From the NCBI GenBank assembly GCA_026421105.1, contig JAPKDI010000048.1, positions 1 through 7,786 of the forward strand: a stretch of 7,786 bases of DNA, read 5' to 3'. The position numbers were made by a program, and so were the translations under genes. This document shows positions 5,181 through 7,786 of the stretch, in pieces (within the stretch, counting starts at the first letter, position 1; the number at the start of each line of letters is the position of its first letter). The notes under the pieces are model-generated. The model made no database searches. It saw only the letters and a program-made list of their open reading frames with translations, and had not been told where the DNA came from. The DNA comes from Alphaproteobacteria bacterium (GTDB taxonomy: Bacteria; Pseudomonadota; Alphaproteobacteria; SHVP01).

Positions 5181-7490
5181 CGTTGCTTGATGTTGGGGTG
5201 GTGCGTGTTCAGGCCGAGCACTGACCCGCCATGTCACGACGATGCCGAATACTCCAACTACAGATAACACTCCCATCACAGCAAGCCAGCCCAAAGGATT
5301 GGTGGCGTGAAAGACGATCTGCCCCATGAACTCAAACGCCCCGGCTATGGCGACCACGACACCCCACCCAATGATGAGCCCACGGGAAGTTACCTCCTGT
5401 GGGCTTCCGCTCCCTTCTTTATCGCTCATGAGCGCGCGGGTGATGTCATTGATATTTTCTGGAGCATCAGCGATTGCTTCTTCACCTTCCTTTTCAAGCC
5501 GACGGTTCACCATGCGTTGGATGTAACGGCCTATTCCAGTCGTGCGTTCGCCCGTCGCCCGCGTTTCTCTTCGAACGCGCCGCTTTTCGTCACTCACGCC
5601 TGTAGCGTCGCGTCGGCTCCACCAAAAGTTGAGACCGCAGGCAAGCGTGAACAAAGCAATACCGCCAACGTCGGAACTCAATTCTGGAACGATCAAGAGA
5701 GCAGTGGATGCTAAGAAGATCCCACGCTGCCACATTGGCACGAAGGTAAAGAAATACCCGGTGAAGGTGATCGCGAGCGCGCTCAGTCCGAGGAACGCTG
5801 TGCCACTCACGGTAATGACTTCCCACCATTCCCCTTCGAGGAGCAGTGCAGGTCCATATATGAACAGAATTGGCAGGAGGAACGACGCTGCACCGAGGCG
5901 CGTGGCCTGCACGGCGGTCGCCATCGGACCAGCCTTGGCTAGCGGCGCCGCAGCAAACGCAGTCAGCGCAACTGGTGGCGTGATATTAGAAATAATACCG
6001 TAGTAGAACGCAAAAAAATGGGCTGCGATGTCGGGAATGCCGGCCCGCGTTAGAATTGGAATCACCGTTGCGACTAGCGTGATGTAAACCGCAGCTGCGG
6101 TCATCCCCATGCCCATGATCAGCGCCATTAGCGCCGTGATGACGAGCAGTATCCAAATTTGTCCGCCGGAGAATTCGACCGCCGCCTGGCTGATCTGAAA
6201 GCTGAGCCCCGTCGCGAAGATCGACCCGATAATGATTCCGGCAGCCGCCGCCGTGGCGGAGAGCCCTACGGTGGCGCGGGCAGTTTGCTCGATCGCATCG
6301 GCTAGACGCATCGGGGTCATACGGTTCGTTCGCGTCAGCAGTGCGAGAACGAAGGTTGTAAGGATAATGACAATCGCCACGAACACGATCGAATAACCGA
6401 GGACTAACGTAATGATGATCAGCAATAACGGGAGCGCGAGGTAACCCTGCTTACGAATGATTGGCCAGGGACTGGGCAAGTCCACCTTCTTCATGGTGGC
6501 GAGGCGCAACTTCTTTGCCTCGAGGTGCACGGTGACGAAAATCACCGCAAAGTAGAGGAGGGCCGGAATGGCGGCAGCCATGATGATCTCGAGATACGGG
6601 CGGTCGAGAAACTCCGCCATAATGAATGCGACCGCGCCCATCACGGGCGGCATAATGATACCGCCATTCGAGGCTGCTGCCTCGACGCCGCCAGCGAAGG
6701 CGCGGCGATAGCCGAGATGCCTCATCAGTGGAATGGTAAAGGCGCCGGTGGTCATCACGTTGCCTATGGAGCTACCGGACAAGCTGCCCATGAGCGCCGA
6801 TGACACGACTGCAGCCTTCGCCGGCCCACCTGTGCGATGGCCAAACAAGGCAAAGGCTAAGCGGGTAAAGAAGGTACCGCCTCCGGTAATATTGAGCAGC
6901 GTGCCAAACAGAATGAACAGCACAACAAATTGCGCCATCACTGCAACCGGGATACCGAAGATGCCGTCGCTGCCCAAGAGAAGCGTTTCTGTTAACCGAT
7001 TCCAAGACGCAGGCGGACCATAGAACATGCCGGAAAAATGATCCGCGAACTTCGCATGAAAAAGAAAGATCGCGCAGATGATCACCAGCACAGGGCCAAC
7101 GGCGCGGCGCGCAGCTTCGAGAACCAGTACCGTAAGCAATGTGGCGGTAAAGTATTCTTGGAAGCGCAGATCGAAACGCCTGAAGTCCCAGGTCTCGAGC
7201 TCAATGACAAAGTAGGAGATGATCCAAACTGCACCAAGAATGAGCAGCAGGTCGATCGTCTGCGCTAACAGCCGAGTCAGTCCACGCGTATGGCGCAATA
7301 AAGGGAAATAAAGAAAGACCAGCGCGAGCGCCGTGCCTACATGGAAGGACCGGAATAGCATCGATTCCGGTGGCCCATAAAACCCGGCGTAAAGATGAAT
7401 GAGTACGTAGAACGTGCCGAGAACGGCAATAACCCAACCGCGCCAATGGCGCATGAAGGAGGTTTCACCGTATGCAATTTCGCGAATCAT
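5178..7490 (-). CDS. TRAP transporter fused permease (4TM/12TM, TAXI type) with C-terminal extension
   Basis: A polytopic inner-membrane protein of 770 residues that combines the small (DctQ-like) and large (DctM-like) subunits of a TRAP transporter. Such fusions work with TAXI-type binding proteins and use an ion gradient to import organic acids. Residues about 18-150 hold the 4TM part. The 12TM part (about 175-555) carries the conserved reentrant motifs: GSLSGSSIGNVMTTGAF (235-251), SNGGIIMPPVMG (274-285) and ISNITPPVAL (500-509). Further helices at about 560-625 match the usual end of the fused family. Beyond that is an extra charged segment (about 626-700, rich in Arg and Glu) and two more predicted helices (about 703-727 and 733-755). 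The ATG at 7488-7490 is the first after an in-frame stop and has no strong ribosome binding site. It follows the TAXI binding-protein gene by 86 bases containing a hairpin. Confidence 0.95.
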   Translation of the reverse strand: MIREIAYGETSFMRHWRGWVIAVLGTFYVLIHLYAGFYGPPESMLFRSFHVGTALALVFLYFPLLRHTRGLTRLLAQTIDLLLILGAVWIISYFVIELETWDFRRFDLRFQEYFTATLLTVLVLEAARRAVGPVLVIICAIFLFHAKFADHFSGMFYGPPASWNRLTETLLLGSDGIFGIPVAVMAQFVVLFILFGTLLNITGGGTFFTRLAFALFGHRTGGPAKAAVVSSALMGSLSGSSIGNVMTTGAFTIPLMRHLGYRRAFAGGVEAAASNGGIIMPPVMGAVAFIMAEFLDRPYLEIIMAAAIPALLYFAVIFVTVHLEAKKLRLATMKKVDLPSPWPIIRKQGYLALPLLLIIITLVLGYSIVFVAIVIILTTFVLALLTRTNRMTPMRLADAIEQTARATVGLSATAAAAGIIIGSIFATGLSFQISQAAVEFSGGQIWILLVITALMALIMGMGMTAAAVYITLVATVIPILTRAGIPDIAAHFFAFYYGIISNITPPVALTAFAAAPLAKAGPMATAVQATRLGAASFLLPILFIYGPALLLEGEWWEVITVSGTAFLGLSALAITFTGYFFTFVPMWQRGIFLASTALLIVPELSSDVGGIALFTLACGLNFWWSRRDATGVSDEKRRVRRETRATGERTTGIGRYIQRMVNRRLEKEGEEAIADAPENINDITRALMSDKEGSGSPQEVTSRGLIIGWGVVVAIAGAFEFMGQIVFHATNPLGWLAVMGVLSVVGVFGIVVTWRVSARPEHAPPQHQAT

Positions 7491-7513
7491 GGCGTGACCG
7501 TCTCAACAAAGGA

Positions 7514-7541
7514 AACCCCGGGACCGGGTGGCCCCGGAGTT
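7514..7541 (-). terminator. Intergenic stem-loop between TRAP binding-protein and permease genes
   Basis: Arms 7514-7525 and 7530-7541 pair at 10 of 12 positions around a 4-base loop (7526-7529), mostly as G-C pairs. On the minus strand the stem is followed by a T-rich but interrupted tract (TTTCCTTTGTTG). This looks like a partial terminator or an mRNA-stabilising hairpin at the 3' end of the binding-protein message. Such elements commonly keep the binding protein at higher levels than its membrane partner. The tract is too interrupted to expect full termination, and the next gene has no obvious promoter of its own. Confidence 0.55.
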
Positions 7542-7576
7542 CACCGATTGTTTAGAGAATGCTGAAAGCCTTAGGC

Positions 7577-7786
7577 CTATAGCAACCCTTTTTCGCGGTA
7601 GTACTTCTTGGCACCTTCGCAGACCGGCACTGCATTGTTGGACAGCGGATCGTTGACCCCGATCTCTTCAGAACCACCGAACAGGCCATGAAATTCTTTG
7701 GACTGCTCGTTCATAACTTTGGTGACCTGGTAGGTCAGATCATCCGACAGCTTGGAACTGGTCACCAACTGGTTGACGTACCACGG
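7577..7786 (-). CDS. TAXI-family TRAP transporter solute-binding protein, C-terminal end
   Basis: The last 69 codons of a gene that enters from the right edge. The reading frame is open to the edge: PWYVNQ precedes LVTSSKLSDDLTYQVTKVM. The TTG at 7766-7768 is therefore an internal leucine, not a start. The C-terminus fits TAXI binding proteins: a lipoprotein- or periplasm-type helix of the form 'LxxxLtYxvtkvm', then a segment ending VPVCEGAKKYYREKGLL, which corresponds to the usual 'vPlHPGAikYYkEkG'. Here HPG is replaced by CEG, a small difference. TAXI proteins sit in the periplasm and deliver the substrate to a fused TRAP permease; the permease gene directly downstream supports this assignment. 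The substrate-contacting part lies outside the window, so the ligand cannot be inferred. Confidence 0.85.
   Translation of the reverse strand, partial: PWYVNQLVTSSKLSDDLTYQVTKVMNEQSKEFHGLFGGSEEIGVNDPLSNNAVPVCEGAKKYYREKGLL

Noticed and set aside
5542..6003. Plus-strand open frame of 153 codons opposite the permease gene
   Set aside because: It is antisense to conserved transmembrane segments of the permease and looks like a mirror of hydrophobic codons rather than a real protein.
7452..7454. Alternative permease start at the internal ATG (residue 13)
   Set aside because: The aaggagg next to it is on the opposite strand and cannot serve as its ribosome binding site. The upstream ATG at 7488-7490 is kept.
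7451..7462. Exact repeat of the 12 bases gcatgaaggagg at 718-729 and 7451-7462
   Set aside because: The second copy lies inside the permease coding sequence. About two 12-base matches are expected by chance in a window this long.

Overview
The window is a dense, high-GC piece of a bacterial chromosome, most likely from a proteobacterium. I favour an alphaproteobacterium, or another Gram-negative that relies heavily on periplasmic solute-binding proteins. The basis is the mix of a TAXI-type TRAP transporter, a family 5 ABC solute-binding protein and a GcvA-like LysR regulator. Nothing in the sequence fixes the genus. No RNA gene, mobile element, CRISPR array or rearrangement scar is visible, and no stretch longer than about 150 bases lacks a gene.

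Layout from left to right. (1) At 1-592 on the minus strand is the N-terminal third of a secreted ABC transporter solute-binding protein of the peptide/nickel/opine type (SBP_bac_5), cut by the window edge. (2) At 593-734 is a short divergent control region whose overlapping -35 hexamers point both ways. (3) At 735-1664 on the plus strand is a LysR-type regulator of the GcvA-like branch, probably starting at a TTG. (4) From 7786 down to 1661 on the minus strand runs a tightly packed probable operon. In transcription order it encodes the C-terminal end of a TAXI-type TRAP solute-binding protein (cut by the right edge), a fused 4TM/12TM TRAP permease with an unusual C-terminal extension, an acyl-CoA dehydrogenase, a small amidohydrolase-superfamily protein that has lost several metal-binding residues, and an acyl-CoA synthetase-like adenylate-forming ligase. 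The operon runs tail to tail into the LysR gene, and the two stop codons overlap within one TTAA.

How the genes may work together (inference): the TRAP system imports an organic acid, the ligase converts it to a CoA thioester, and the dehydrogenase introduces an alpha,beta double bond. The amidohydrolase-like protein would do a pathway-specific step, possibly hydration, hydrolysis or decarboxylation. No enoyl-CoA hydratase or thiolase is present, so the pathway is either completed outside the window or uses the amidohydrolase-like protein in an unusual way. An imperfect GC-rich hairpin between the TRAP binding-protein and permease genes probably lowers permease expression relative to the binding protein. 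The LysR protein may control the divergent ABC gene, the TRAP operon, or both.

The most interesting points are the ligand-depleted amidohydrolase paired with a CoA ligase, an acyl-CoA dehydrogenase and a dedicated TRAP importer, and the extra cytoplasmic segment plus two-helix tail on the permease.
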